DNA of 64,000 nucleotides, taken from positions 62,001-126,000 of the forward strand of contig NZ_FZTC01000015.1 of assembly GCF_900200035.1 (NCBI RefSeq). The letters are read 5' to 3'. The notes under the pieces were generated by a model that saw only the letters and a program-made list of their open reading frames with translations, did no database searches and had not been told where the DNA came from. Below, piece by piece: positions 45,363 to 54,038 of this stretch (positions within the stretch are counted from its first letter, which is position 1; each line of letters opens with the position of its first letter). The DNA is from Klebsiella grimontii. GTDB taxonomy: Bacteria; Pseudomonadota; Gammaproteobacteria; Enterobacterales; Enterobacteriaceae. Made by a program: the position numbers and the translations under genes.

Positions 45363-46931
45363 ATGTCGCAGATGATCTTAAGAACCGATGCCCCAGCCAG
45401 GCCGGGCTTCAGGCTTAACGGCTGGCCGTGGCTGCTGCCGGCGTTACTGCTGCTGCTGTGGTACGTCGCCGCTCGCGAAGGATGGATGCCGGAGCAAATT
45501 TTGCCCGCGCCGTCGGTGGTTGCCGATACCGCGCTATCGCTGCTGAGCGGCGACCTGCTGGCGCAGTGGGGATTCAGCCTTCAGCATCTGGCGCTTGGCC
45601 TGCTGCTGGGGGCCACTGCCGGCACGCTGCTCGGCGCGCTGTTCGGCCTGGTCCCGGCCGCCGCGCAGCGCGTGGAGCCGCTGTTCTACGCCCTGGCGCA
45701 AATCCCGACGCTCGGCTGGATCCCGCTGTTTATGGTGCTGTTCGGCATTGATAACGGCCTCAAGCTGGCGGTTATCGTCAAAACCACCGTGGTGCCGATG
45801 ACCATTAATACGCAGCAGGCGGTGGCCGGCGTGCCGCTGACCCTGAGCGAAGCCGCAAGGGTGATGAACTTTTCCCGCTGGCAGCGGCTGCGCTGGCTGG
45901 TGATCCCGGCCAGCCTGCCGGGCTGGTTTACCGGCCTGCGTCTGGCGCTGTCCCAGGCCTGGGTATCGCTTATCGTTGTCGAACTGCTGGCTTCTTCGGA
46001 AGGCATTGGCTACCTGATGGTCTGGGGCCGTCAGCTGTTTCAGTTGGATATCGTCTTCGTCACCATTGCGGTGGTTGGCCTGAGCGGCATGCTGATGGAG
46101 TGGGCGGCGAACCGCGCCTGTGCCCGTCTGGTGTTCTGGCCGCAGCCAGCCGCCGGACGCCTGGCGTGGAAACCGCAGGCCAGCTGGCGGGCGCTGCAGC
46201 TGCCGCTGGTGCTGCTGGCGCTGTGGCAGTTGGCAAGCCAGTGGGGCTGGATCGATGGCGCGTTGTTCTCTTCGCCGCTGGCGGTGGCGACGCGCTTTAT
46301 GCAGGGCGCCCTGAGCGGAGAGCTGACCGCGGCGATGCTGGCAAGCCTCGGGCGGGCCTTTGTCGGCGGCGTGCTGGGGATTGCGGGGGGCCTGCTCTGC
46401 GGACTGCTGCTGGCGCTGCGCCCGCGCGCCGGGCAAATCTTCACCCCTACGCTCAACGTGCTGCGCCATATCGCCCTGTTTGCCTGGCTGCCGCTGCTGA
46501 CCGCATGGGTGGGCAACGATAACGGCGGCAAAATCGTTTTTATCGCGCTGGCGTCGTTCTTTCCGATGTTTTTTAGCACCCGGCAGGCCGTGCTCCAGCG
46601 CAACCCGCAGCTCGATGAGGTCGCCAGAGTGCTGCGGTTAGGTGAAGTAGCGCGCCTGCGCAGAGTCATTCTTCCCGGCGCGGCGCCGGGGATCTTCGCC
46701 GGTCTGCGGCTGGCGCTGATTTACGCCTGGCTTGGCAATATCGGCGCGGAATATTTCATGTCCTCCGGCGTTGGCATCGGCAGCCTGATGATCAATGCCC
46801 AGCAGCTGCTGGATATGCCCACCATTCTTTGCGGCATGGTGCTGGTCGGTATCACCGGCGCGGCGCTGGATAAAGCCGGACGTTTACTGGAAATGCGCGT
46901 CACCCGCTGGCGCCAACAGGAGCAGCTATGA
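45363..46931 (+). CDS. Fused double ABC permease (SsuC/TauC type), AtsB-like
   Basis: 522 residues, twice the normal size. It contains two tandem binding-protein-dependent permease domains: the first with 'EAARVMNFSRWQRLRWLVIP' and 'LPGWFTGLRLALSQAWVSLI', the second with 'EVARVLRLGEVARLRRVILP' and 'APGIFAGLRLALIYAWLGNI'. Each has the EAA loop that meets the ATPase. About twelve membrane helices are expected, so one chain would replace the usual dimer. This arrangement is known for AtsB in pseudomonad sulfate-ester uptake. The gene overlaps the ATPase start by 4 bp. Confidence 0.9.
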   Translation: MSQMILRTDAPARPGFRLNGWPWLLPALLLLLWYVAAREGWMPEQILPAPSVVADTALSLLSGDLLAQWGFSLQHLALGLLLGATAGTLLGALFGLVPAAAQRVEPLFYALAQIPTLGWIPLFMVLFGIDNGLKLAVIVKTTVVPMTINTQQAVAGVPLTLSEAARVMNFSRWQRLRWLVIPASLPGWFTGLRLALSQAWVSLIVVELLASSEGIGYLMVWGRQLFQLDIVFVTIAVVGLSGMLMEWAANRACARLVFWPQPAAGRLAWKPQASWRALQLPLVLLALWQLASQWGWIDGALFSSPLAVATRFMQGALSGELTAAMLASLGRAFVGGVLGIAGGLLCGLLLALRPRAGQIFTPTLNVLRHIALFAWLPLLTAWVGNDNGGKIVFIALASFFPMFFSTRQAVLQRNPQLDEVARVLRLGEVARLRRVILPGAAPGIFAGLRLALIYAWLGNIGAEYFMSSGVGIGSLMINAQQLLDMPTILCGMVLVGITGAALDKAGRLLEMRVTRWRQQEQL

Positions 46932-47671
46932 CCTCTTCGACTCTGGTCTCTTTTCGCCACGTGCGTAAATCCTGGCAACAGGTAACGGCGCTACAGAATT
47001 TCAGCCTGGATATCGCCGCCGGTGAACTGGTGGCGCTGGTGGGCAGCAGCGGCTGCGGTAAATCGACGCTGCTGCGGATGCTGGTGGGCCTGGAGTCAGC
47101 GACCCAGGGGGAGATTCGCATCAACGGCGAGCCGGTCACCGGCGTGGGCAAAGAGCGCGGCATTGTGTTTCAGGAGCCGCGGCTGTTTCCGTGGCTTAAC
47201 GTGCTCGACAACGTGATGCTCGGTCTGGCGGATGAAAAGCTCAGCCGGGCGGCGAAGCGCCAGCGGGCGCTGGAAATGCTGGAACGCGTGCAGCTCAGCG
47301 AATTCGCCAACGCGCTACCCGCGCAGCTCTCCGGCGGGATGGCCCAGCGGGTGGCCATTGCCCGCGGCCTGGTGGCCCGTCCGCAGATCCTGATGCTCGA
47401 TGAGCCTTTCGGCGCGCTGGATGCCCTGACGCGTCACACCCTGCAGCAGGAACTTTTACAGATCCACCAGCGCGCGGGAACCACCACGCTGCTGGTGACG
47501 CACGATGTGGAAGAGGCCGTCGCTCTGGCCGACCGGGTCGTTGTGCTCTCGCCGCGTCCGGGGCGGATACGGGAAGTGGTGAGCCTGGCGCTGCCCCATC
47601 CGCGCCAGCGCGATGATGCTTCGTTTAGCGCCGCCTGCCGCCAGATTCGTAACCTGATTACCACTGCCTGA
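46928..47671 (+). CDS. ABC transporter ATP-binding protein (SsuB/TauB type)
   Basis: 247 residues. Walker A is 'LVGSSGCGKSTLLRMLVGLE', the Q-loop 'GIVFQEPRLFPWLNVLDNV', the signature 'QLSGGMAQRVAIARGLVARP', Walker B 'ILMLDEPFGALDALTR' and the H-loop 'LLVTHDVEEAVALADRVVVL'. It energises the fused permease upstream, with which it overlaps by 4 bp. The 'RLFPWLNVLDNV' text is characteristic of the nitrate/sulfonate/taurine branch. Confidence 0.93.
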   Translation: MTSSTLVSFRHVRKSWQQVTALQNFSLDIAAGELVALVGSSGCGKSTLLRMLVGLESATQGEIRINGEPVTGVGKERGIVFQEPRLFPWLNVLDNVMLGLADEKLSRAAKRQRALEMLERVQLSEFANALPAQLSGGMAQRVAIARGLVARPQILMLDEPFGALDALTRHTLQQELLQIHQRAGTTTLLVTHDVEEAVALADRVVVLSPRPGRIREVVSLALPHPRQRDDASFSAACRQIRNLITTA

Positions 47672-47694
47672 TTCTTTTATTTAAGGAGCAATAT

Positions 47695-49482
47695 ATGGGA
47701 CATCCTTCCGTCTATCCGACCGGCGCCACCCTCTACGATCCGCCGCGCGCCTGGAGCGGCTACACCCTTTTCCAGGCCACCGAACACGGCGCGGTGCTGG
47801 TGGATATGAACGGCCGCGTGGTGCGCGAATGGCCTGAACTGCACGGCTTTCCCAATAAAATCCTGCCCGGCGGCGCAATCCTTGGCCATAGCGGCGAGCG
47901 CGACCCGCGCTACGGCATGCAGGATATGCTCGATCTGATCCAGGTGGACTGGGAAGGCAACGTCACCTGGAAATTCGATCGCTATGAGCAGGTGAGCGAT
48001 CCGGGCAATGAAACGCGCTGGATGGCGCGCGCGCATCATGACTATCAGCGTGCGGGCAACCCGGTGGGCTACTACGCGCCGGGGCTAGAGCCGCAGGTGG
48101 ATGGCGGCAATACCCTGATCCTCGCCCACACCAATCTGGTCAATGAAGCGATCTCCGACAAGCTGCTGCTGGATGACACCATTATTGAAGTTGACTGGCA
48201 GGGCAACGTGGTGTGGGAGTGGCGCTGCAGCGACCATTTTCACGAACTAGGCTTTGACGATGCGGCGCGCACCGCGCTGTACAACAACCCGAACATGCGC
48301 GCCAGCGGCGGCGGAATGGGCGACTGGATGCATATCAACTCGATGTCGGCGCTGGGGCCGAATAAGTGGTATGACGCCGGCGATGAACGTTTTCATCCCG
48401 ACAATATTATCTGGGACGCCCGTGAATCCAACGTTATCGCCATTATCGACAAACAGAGCGGCAAGATCGTCTGGCAACTGGGCCCGGACTACAGCAAGCC
48501 GGAGCTGAAGCACATCGGCTGGATCATCGGCCAGCACCATGCGCATATGATCCCGCAGGGGCTGCCGGGCGCGGGCAATATCCTGATTTTCGATAACGGC
48601 GGCTGGGCGGGATACGGCGCGCCGAATCCGGCGTCGACGGACGGGGTGAAAAACGCCTGGCGCGATTACTCCCGGATCCTGGAGATCAACCCGCTGACCC
48701 TCGATATCGAATGGCGCTACTCGCCCTATGAAGCGGATCTACCGCAGCCGACCGATTCGTACCGCTTTTACAGTCCGTACATCAGCAACATGCAGCGCCT
48801 GGAAAACGGCAATACCCTGATTAACGAAGGATCGAACGGGCGCATTTTTGAAGTGACCCGCGACCACGAAATTGTCTGGGAATATATTTCGCCGTTCTGG
48901 GGTAAGACGCTGAACAACAATATGGTCTATCGCGCCTACCGCATTCCCTACGGCTGGATCCCGCAGCTGGCGCAGCCGCAGGAGACGCCGATTGCGGCGG
49001 TCGATGTACGAACCCTGCGCCAGCCCGGCGCGGCGGCAGCGGGACCGGCGCAAAGCGTGGTCCGGGTGGCGGGCGTGCAGCCGTACAGTAAAAGCGCCGA
49101 TGCGCTGTGCGTGGCAACCGATAACGATACCCTGCGCCGCAGTCCGAAGCTGTTCCGCGTCGCGGAAAGCGCGTTCACGCCGATCGGCGCGGCGAGCGAA
49201 CTGGAGAGCGAACGGCCGGTGCTGCTGTTCGTTGGCGCTGAACGCTGCGTGCACTGCCGCAAGCTCTGGCAGCTGCTGGCGCAGGGAAAACTCAGCTCGC
49301 GAATTGCTCAACTGGATACGCGCTATCTGGATGCCGACCGGCATCAGGCGCTGGCGAGCGACCTCGGCGTGCGCGGCCTGCCGACGCTGCTGCTGATTAA
49401 ACCGGGGCAGCTAGCATTGCGCGCGCCTGCGCAGCTCTCGGTGGACACGCTGTTTGACTGGCTGAATCGCGCAGCCGGATAA
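47695..49482 (+). CDS. Arylsulfotransferase-like protein fused to a thioredoxin domain
   Basis: 595 residues, AAGGAG before the ATG. Residues about 1-440 are an arylsulfotransferase (ASST) beta-propeller: 'TLYDPPRAWSGYTLFQATEH', repeated 'D.NG.VV.EW' blades, catalytic-type histidines in 'GQHHAHMIPQGLPGAGNILI' and 'FDNGGWAGYG'. After a linker, residues about 500-595 are thioredoxin-like with 'LLFVGAERCVHCRKLWQLLA' (CxxC) and 'LGVRGLPTLLLIKPGQ' (cis-Pro). There is no signal peptide, unlike periplasmic AssT. It is the last gene behind the uptake system, so it probably handles the sulfur compound inside the cell. The reaction is not established. Confidence 0.85.
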   Translation: MGHPSVYPTGATLYDPPRAWSGYTLFQATEHGAVLVDMNGRVVREWPELHGFPNKILPGGAILGHSGERDPRYGMQDMLDLIQVDWEGNVTWKFDRYEQVSDPGNETRWMARAHHDYQRAGNPVGYYAPGLEPQVDGGNTLILAHTNLVNEAISDKLLLDDTIIEVDWQGNVVWEWRCSDHFHELGFDDAARTALYNNPNMRASGGGMGDWMHINSMSALGPNKWYDAGDERFHPDNIIWDARESNVIAIIDKQSGKIVWQLGPDYSKPELKHIGWIIGQHHAHMIPQGLPGAGNILIFDNGGWAGYGAPNPASTDGVKNAWRDYSRILEINPLTLDIEWRYSPYEADLPQPTDSYRFYSPYISNMQRLENGNTLINEGSNGRIFEVTRDHEIVWEYISPFWGKTLNNNMVYRAYRIPYGWIPQLAQPQETPIAAVDVRTLRQPGAAAAGPAQSVVRVAGVQPYSKSADALCVATDNDTLRRSPKLFRVAESAFTPIGAASELESERPVLLFVGAERCVHCRKLWQLLAQGKLSSRIAQLDTRYLDADRHQALASDLGVRGLPTLLLIKPGQLALRAPAQLSVDTLFDWLNRAAG

Positions 49483-49489
49483 TCCGCGA

Positions 49490-50287
49490 CTACGGCGGAC
49501 TGGCGTGTGCCGGTCCGCCGTTGATCTGACGGATAAACGCCATCGGCGAATAGCCCATCGCTTTGCGGAACATCGCGGTAAAGGCGGCCGGATACTCATA
49601 GCCCAGACTTAGCGCGACTTCGGTAACCGAACTCCCTTCACGTAGCGCCGTCATGGCGTACATCAGGCATGCCTGCTGGCGCCAGTCGCAAAACGCCATC
49701 CCGGTCTCGCGGCGAAATAGCCGATTAAACGTGCGTACGCTTTTACTCAGCTTTTGCGCCCACTGCTGCGGCGTACTGCGGATGCTCGGCTGGCGCTGAA
49801 AATCGGCGCATAGCGCGGCGAGGCGGCTATTCTGCGGAAGCGGCGTAAACATCGGCAGCGGCGCGGCGGCGCGCAGTTCATGGAGCAGCAGCGTAATCAG
49901 GGCGGCATCGCGCCCGCTCTCTTCATACAGCAGCGGTAGCCGACAGGCGGCCAGCAGCAGTTGATGGATCAGCGGGGAGACCTGTAAGACCTCGCAGCGC
50001 TCGCTTTCCCGCGGGGCGTCCCGCGCGTCAATATACAGACTGTGGGTGCTGACGCCGGGCATCCAGACGCGATGCGGTTTCGTCGCCGGGATCCAGACTC
50101 CGCTGAACGGCGGCACCAGCCACTGGCCGTCATCGGTTTCGACCTTCATTAATCCGTGCATGGCGTACAGAAACTGCGCCCGGCGGTGGCTGTGGCGCTC
50201 CAGTAGCGTATTGGGCGGATAGTCGCTGCCCAGCGCCAGTACCGGGCGAGGAAGATGGTCGACGTCATCAATCGCAACGTTGCGCAT
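49490..50287 (-). CDS. AraC-family transcriptional regulator
   Basis: 265 residues from the ATG at 50287 (AGGG upstream). The N-terminal cupin half has 'HSHRRAQFLYAMHGLMKVET' and 'PPFSGVWIPATKPHRVWMPG'. The C-terminal double HTH is 'SVRTFNRLFRRETGMAFCDW' and 'VTEVALSLGYEYPAAFTAMF'. It belongs to the cupin-AraC group that often controls a neighbouring transporter. It is divergent from the TauE-type gene across about 100 bp and is its likely regulator. Confidence 0.9.
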   Translation of the reverse strand: MRNVAIDDVDHLPRPVLALGSDYPPNTLLERHSHRRAQFLYAMHGLMKVETDDGQWLVPPFSGVWIPATKPHRVWMPGVSTHSLYIDARDAPRESERCEVLQVSPLIHQLLLAACRLPLLYEESGRDAALITLLLHELRAAAPLPMFTPLPQNSRLAALCADFQRQPSIRSTPQQWAQKLSKSVRTFNRLFRRETGMAFCDWRQQACLMYAMTALREGSSVTEVALSLGYEYPAAFTAMFRKAMGYSPMAFIRQINGGPAHASPP

Positions 50288-50387
50288 AAGTGTAGCCCTG
50301 GCTGAAATTCGTAATAGATTGGCTTTAAAGCGTAAGCCGGCCATCGGCTTATTCTATATCGTTACCTCCTTTTGTGGAGGCGTTCCA

Positions 50388-51197
50388 ATGAGCGACTGGC
50401 TTTTTCTGTGCGGCATACTTTCCGGCATCACGACCTGGCTCTTTGGCTTCGGCGGCGGTTTCGTTACCGTCCCGCTGCTCTATTTACTGGCAACCAGCGG
50501 GTGGGGAGCGCAAAGCGCCGTCGGGCAACAGGCGATGCAGATTGCCGTCGCCACCTCGGCGCTGGTAATGCTCTGTTCCGCGCTGCTGGCGACCTGGAGG
50601 CACGTGCGTACCGGCACCCTGAGCTGGCGTCGTCTGTGGGCTATGCTCACCGGTATTGCCGTTGGCGGTATCGCCGGCGCGCTGCTGGCGCTTCAGGTGA
50701 ACGGCGAGTGGATCCGCTGGCTGTTCGTTATCTACCTGCTGGCGACCATTATCGATTGCTACCTTCGCGCCGGATTTATGACGCCGCCGTCCAGCCGGGT
50801 GGTGCCGACGGCGCCCCATGAGCTGACGGTAGGGGGCGTCATTGGCCTGATCGCCTCTTTTCTCGGCGTCGGAGGAAGCGTGATGACGGTTCCTCTGATG
50901 CGCCGTCGCGGCGTGCTGATGTCTGAAGCCGCGGCGATGGCCAACCTCCTGACGCTGCCGCTGGCGGCAACGGCGACGCTCACCTGGCTGGTGATGGCGT
51001 GGCTGTCGCCGGTGGCGCTGCCGGCTGGGTTTGTCGGCAATATCTGGCTGTCGGCGGCGGCGCAGCTGGTGGCGGGAAGCTGGCTGGGATTAAAAATCGC
51101 CTCCCGCTGGCTGGCGCGTTTACCGGATCGCTGGCATGTGCGAATTTATCCGCTATTGCTGATTGCCGTGCTGCTGGTGATGAGCGTGTGGGGGTGA
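50388..51197 (+). CDS. TSUP-family (TauE/SafE) membrane transporter
   Basis: 269 residues from the ATG at 50388, with GGAGG upstream. The two halves each carry the family's glycine-rich loop: 'GITTWLFGFGGGFVTVPLLY' near the N-terminus and 'LIASFLGVGGSVMTVPLMRR' in the middle, giving about eight membrane helices. TSUP proteins export or import sulfoacetate, sulfite or similar anions. The neighbouring organosulfur genes make a sulfur compound plausible, though the regulator here is a separate AraC type. Confidence 0.88.
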   Translation: MSDWLFLCGILSGITTWLFGFGGGFVTVPLLYLLATSGWGAQSAVGQQAMQIAVATSALVMLCSALLATWRHVRTGTLSWRRLWAMLTGIAVGGIAGALLALQVNGEWIRWLFVIYLLATIIDCYLRAGFMTPPSSRVVPTAPHELTVGGVIGLIASFLGVGGSVMTVPLMRRRGVLMSEAAAMANLLTLPLAATATLTWLVMAWLSPVALPAGFVGNIWLSAAAQLVAGSWLGLKIASRWLARLPDRWHVRIYPLLLIAVLLVMSVWG

Positions 51198-51204
51198 AAA
51201 GGGA

Positions 51205-51305
51205 AGCTGCTTCCCGGAGGCGGTGCTGCGCACCTGTCCGGGCTACCGTTCGGCAAATGGCGGTAGAGCTGTAGCCCGGATAAGCGCAGCGCGACCCGGG
51301 AAAAA
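51205..51305. repeat. REP-like palindromic repeat cluster
   Basis: GC-rich inverted modules contain 'GTAGCCCGGATAAGCGCAGC' followed by GCGACCCGGG, and an inverted CCGGGCTAC. The same units recur at 52078-52216. They match the extragenic palindromic (REP/BIME) type found between enterobacterial genes and follow the TauE-type gene. Confidence 0.75.
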
Positions 51306-51411
51306 GCCTTACTGATGCGTGAATCTCGGGCGTTTTGTCCGGGTCATTCTGCTGTCATTTTTCTTGCGCATGCTCTCGCGAGGCGCCGTGGCCGATAAGG
51401 GAAAATAAACG

Positions 51412-52074
51412 ATGGGTAAAACGCTGACCATTTTCGATCTGGATAATACGTTAATTAAGGGAGACAGCAGTACGCTGTGGAGCCGCTTTATGGTGCGTGA
51501 GGGCTGGGTAAACGATCCCGATTACCTGGCGCGGGAAGCGCGGCTGATGGAGGACTACGACCGCGGCGAAATGAATATCGCCGATTACGTGGCCCTGATC
51601 CAGGCGCCGCTGATTGGCGTGGCAAAGCGGGATGTGGACGCGCTGCTGGCGCGCTGCGTACGCGAAGAGGTTATGCCGCGCGTGTATCCGCAGGCGTGGG
51701 ATTTGATTCGGACTTTACAGGCGAAAGGCGAGCAGATGCTGGTGATCTCGGCGTCGGTCAGCCTGCTGGTACAGGCGGTTGCGGCGGAGCTGGGCATCGA
51801 GCAGGCGCTGGGCATTGACGTCGTGATGGCCGACGGCGGCTATAGCGGCGTGATTGCCGGTACGCCGAGCTATCAGCAGGGGAAAGTCGTGCGCCTTGAG
51901 CTGTGGCTGGCGGCCCATCCCGACTATTCGGGTGAGATAACCTTCTACACCGATTAGATTAACGATCTGCCGCTGTGCCTGCGCGCCGATCGCGTACGGC
52001 TGGTTAATCCCTGCCCGCAGCTGGCGGCGGCGAACGCGCAGCACCGGTGGCCGGTGCTGGCGTGGCGGCTGTGA
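51412..52074 (+). pseudogene. SerB-like HAD phosphatase interrupted by an in-frame stop
   Basis: The frame begins 'MGKTLTIFDLDNTLIKGDSS' with the nucleophile pair Asp9-Leu-Asp11 and continues through 'QMLVISASVSLLVQAVAAEL' (motif II) and 'GTPSYQQGKVVRL' (motif III Lys). At 51955-51957 a TAG follows 'EITFYTD'. The same frame then reads 'INDLPLCLRADRVRLVNPCP' and ends normally at 52074. In relatives the position is Ser in the acidic motif IV 'YTDSINDLP', so one base change has made a nonsense codon. The product lacks the second metal aspartate and should be inactive. Intact length would be 220 residues. Confidence 0.88.
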
Positions 52075-52077
52075 TTT

Positions 52078-52216
52078 TCCCCCGGGTGGCGGCGTAAACG
52101 CCTTACCCGGGCTACTTTTTCGTGCAGTTTGGGTAGCCCGGACAGGCGCATTGCGCCGCCTCCGGGAATGTCGCGATATCAGGCCCCCCGGGGAAGCGCA
52201 GCGCGACCCGGGAAAA
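52078..52216. repeat. REP-like palindromic repeat cluster (BIME)
   Basis: Several alternating copies of CCCGGGCTAC / GTAGCCCGG type units, including 'CGCAGCGCGACCCGGG' at the right end, which is identical to part of the cluster at 51205-51305. It lies between the ends of the convergent HAD remnant and phnE, where such elements often stabilise mRNA ends or bind gyrase. Confidence 0.78.
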
Positions 52217-52218
52217 AA

Positions 52219-53100
52219 CTAACCAGCTTTAAACAGCGGCACCGCGCTGCCGCCGATATAGCGGCGGCGCAGCCAGGCGGACAGCGTATCCATCGCCATC
52301 ACCACCGCCACCAGCAGCAGGGTAATAAACATCACCACGTCCCAGTTCCACAGGCGCATATTTTCCGCATAAATCAGGCCGATACCCCCCGCGCCGACAA
52401 AACCGAGTACCGCAGCGGAACGGGTATTCGATTCAATCTGATACAGGCTGAGCGCCAGAAACGTCGGAAAGGACTGGGTAAAAATGCTGAAGCGATGTTT
52501 CTGCAAACCGTTCGCCCCCACCGCCGTCAGGCCGCGTCCCGGCGAACGGTCAACCGCCTCATGCCCCTCGGCATACAGACGGCCCAGCAGCCCGGTATCC
52601 TGCATGATAATCGCCAGCACCCCGGCCAGCGGCCCGAGCCCAACGGCGCGGACAAAAATCAGCCCCCAGATAGCCATATCGATGCCGCGCAGCACGTCGA
52701 ACAGGCGGCGCATCAGCAGGGCGATGAGCCCCGGAACAACGCCGCGCATAATGTTGCGCGCCGCGAGAAACGAGAGCAGCAGGGCGATGACCGTCGCGGT
52801 AAGCGTCCCGGCGAAAACAATCGCCAGGGTAATGGCGATTTGCGTGAAGTAATAGCGAAACGGCCAGTTGAAAAAGTCGTGCCAGACGAACATCCGCAGT
52901 AGATAGCGGCTGATTTGCTGCAGCCCGGCGGCGAGCTGCCCGCCGCTGATGCCGAACTGCATAAAGAACCAGACATAATAGAGCACGCTGGCCAGCGCCA
53001 GCAGGCCGACATAGCGCAGATAGCGCCCCTGGGCCTGATATAAATGCCGATGCTGGCGGCGGCTGGCGGCGATATCCGGTTGTTTTTGCCACTGATTCAT
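52219..53100 (-). CDS. phnE: Phosphonate ABC permease PhnE, second copy
   Basis: 293 residues from the ATG at 53100, which overlaps the stop of the first phnE by 4 bp. The PhnE core shows 'TQIAITLAIVFAGTLTATVI', 'RRLFDVLRGIDMAIWGLIFV' and 'ALSLYQIESNTRSAAVLGFV'. It would pair with the first copy in a heterodimeric channel across the inner membrane for phosphonates or related phosphorus compounds. Confidence 0.9.
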   Translation of the reverse strand: MNQWQKQPDIAASRRQHRHLYQAQGRYLRYVGLLALASVLYYVWFFMQFGISGGQLAAGLQQISRYLLRMFVWHDFFNWPFRYYFTQIAITLAIVFAGTLTATVIALLLSFLAARNIMRGVVPGLIALLMRRLFDVLRGIDMAIWGLIFVRAVGLGPLAGVLAIIMQDTGLLGRLYAEGHEAVDRSPGRGLTAVGANGLQKHRFSIFTQSFPTFLALSLYQIESNTRSAAVLGFVGAGGIGLIYAENMRLWNWDVVMFITLLLVAVVMAMDTLSAWLRRRYIGGSAVPLFKAG

Positions 53101-53969
53101 TTTTTTCCCTCCAGAACCCACTGCCGCAGGCGGCCGGACAGCATATCCAGCAGCGATACCACGATAATAATCAGCAGCAGCGTGATGCTGACCTGATCGT
53201 AACGATCCAGTTTGATGTTGGTCATCAGCTCCTGGCCGATGCCGCCCGCGCCCACCAGCCCGAGGATCGTTGAGGAGCGGAAGTTAATTTCGAGCCGCAT
53301 AAAGCCGTAGGAGAGAAAAATAGGTTTCACCTGCGGCCACAGGGCAAAGCGAATACGCTGCAGATGCGACGCGCCGCAGGCGGCCAGGCCGCGCACCGGT
53401 TTATCCTGGGCGCTCTCCACCGCTTCATAGAACAGCTTGGTCAGGCTGCCGATGGTGTGCAGCATCAATGCCAGAAAGCCCGGTATCGCCCCGATACCAA
53501 AAGCCATCACGAAAATGACCGCCCACGCCAGCTCCGGCATGGTGCGCAGAAAAGCCACCAGCACGCGGACGGCAACCCGCAGCGGGGCAGGGGACCAGGC
53601 GTTGCTGGCGGCAACGAACCCCAGCAGGGTGGCTATCGCCACCGCCACCAGCGTGGACGCCAGCGCCAGCTGCAGCGTCTCCCAGATCAGCGGCAGCTGT
53701 ATCGGCAGACGATAGCCCCAGTAAGCCAGCGAACCTTTGGTATGCGAATCGGCAAACAGGTCGGCGACGCGCAGCGTCGGCAGCGTCTCAAACATGTAGT
53801 CGAAAAAGTTGGGCAGCGAGTGCCAGATAGTAAAGAGATTAAACTCGGCCATGCTGCCGGCGGCAAAATAGAGCGCCAGCAGCAGCAGGGATCCGCTCAA
53901 GGTATCGCGCTTTTGTCGCGAGCGGACCTGCTGGTAATAGCGTTCGAATTCGGTATGGGTGTTATTCAT
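53097..53969 (-). CDS. phnE: Phosphonate ABC permease PhnE, first copy
   Basis: 290 residues from the ATG at 53969; a TTG six codons earlier is possible. The permease core reads 'ETLQLALASTLVAVAIATLL', 'VLVAFLRTMPELAWAVIFVM' and 'GFMRLEINFRSSTILGLVGA', with the EAA-like loop between. It is related to, but distinct from, the copy that follows. It lies 69 bp after phnD. Confidence 0.9.
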   Translation of the reverse strand: MNNTHTEFERYYQQVRSRQKRDTLSGSLLLLALYFAAGSMAEFNLFTIWHSLPNFFDYMFETLPTLRVADLFADSHTKGSLAYWGYRLPIQLPLIWETLQLALASTLVAVAIATLLGFVAASNAWSPAPLRVAVRVLVAFLRTMPELAWAVIFVMAFGIGAIPGFLALMLHTIGSLTKLFYEAVESAQDKPVRGLAACGASHLQRIRFALWPQVKPIFLSYGFMRLEINFRSSTILGLVGAGGIGQELMTNIKLDRYDQVSITLLLIIIVVSLLDMLSGRLRQWVLEGKK

Positions 53970-54038
53970 GCGTCGCGGTGTCTTCAACGAGTCGCCGCTG
54001 CCCGCGATAGCCCGCGGGCGGCGGCGTCAGGGGCGGGA

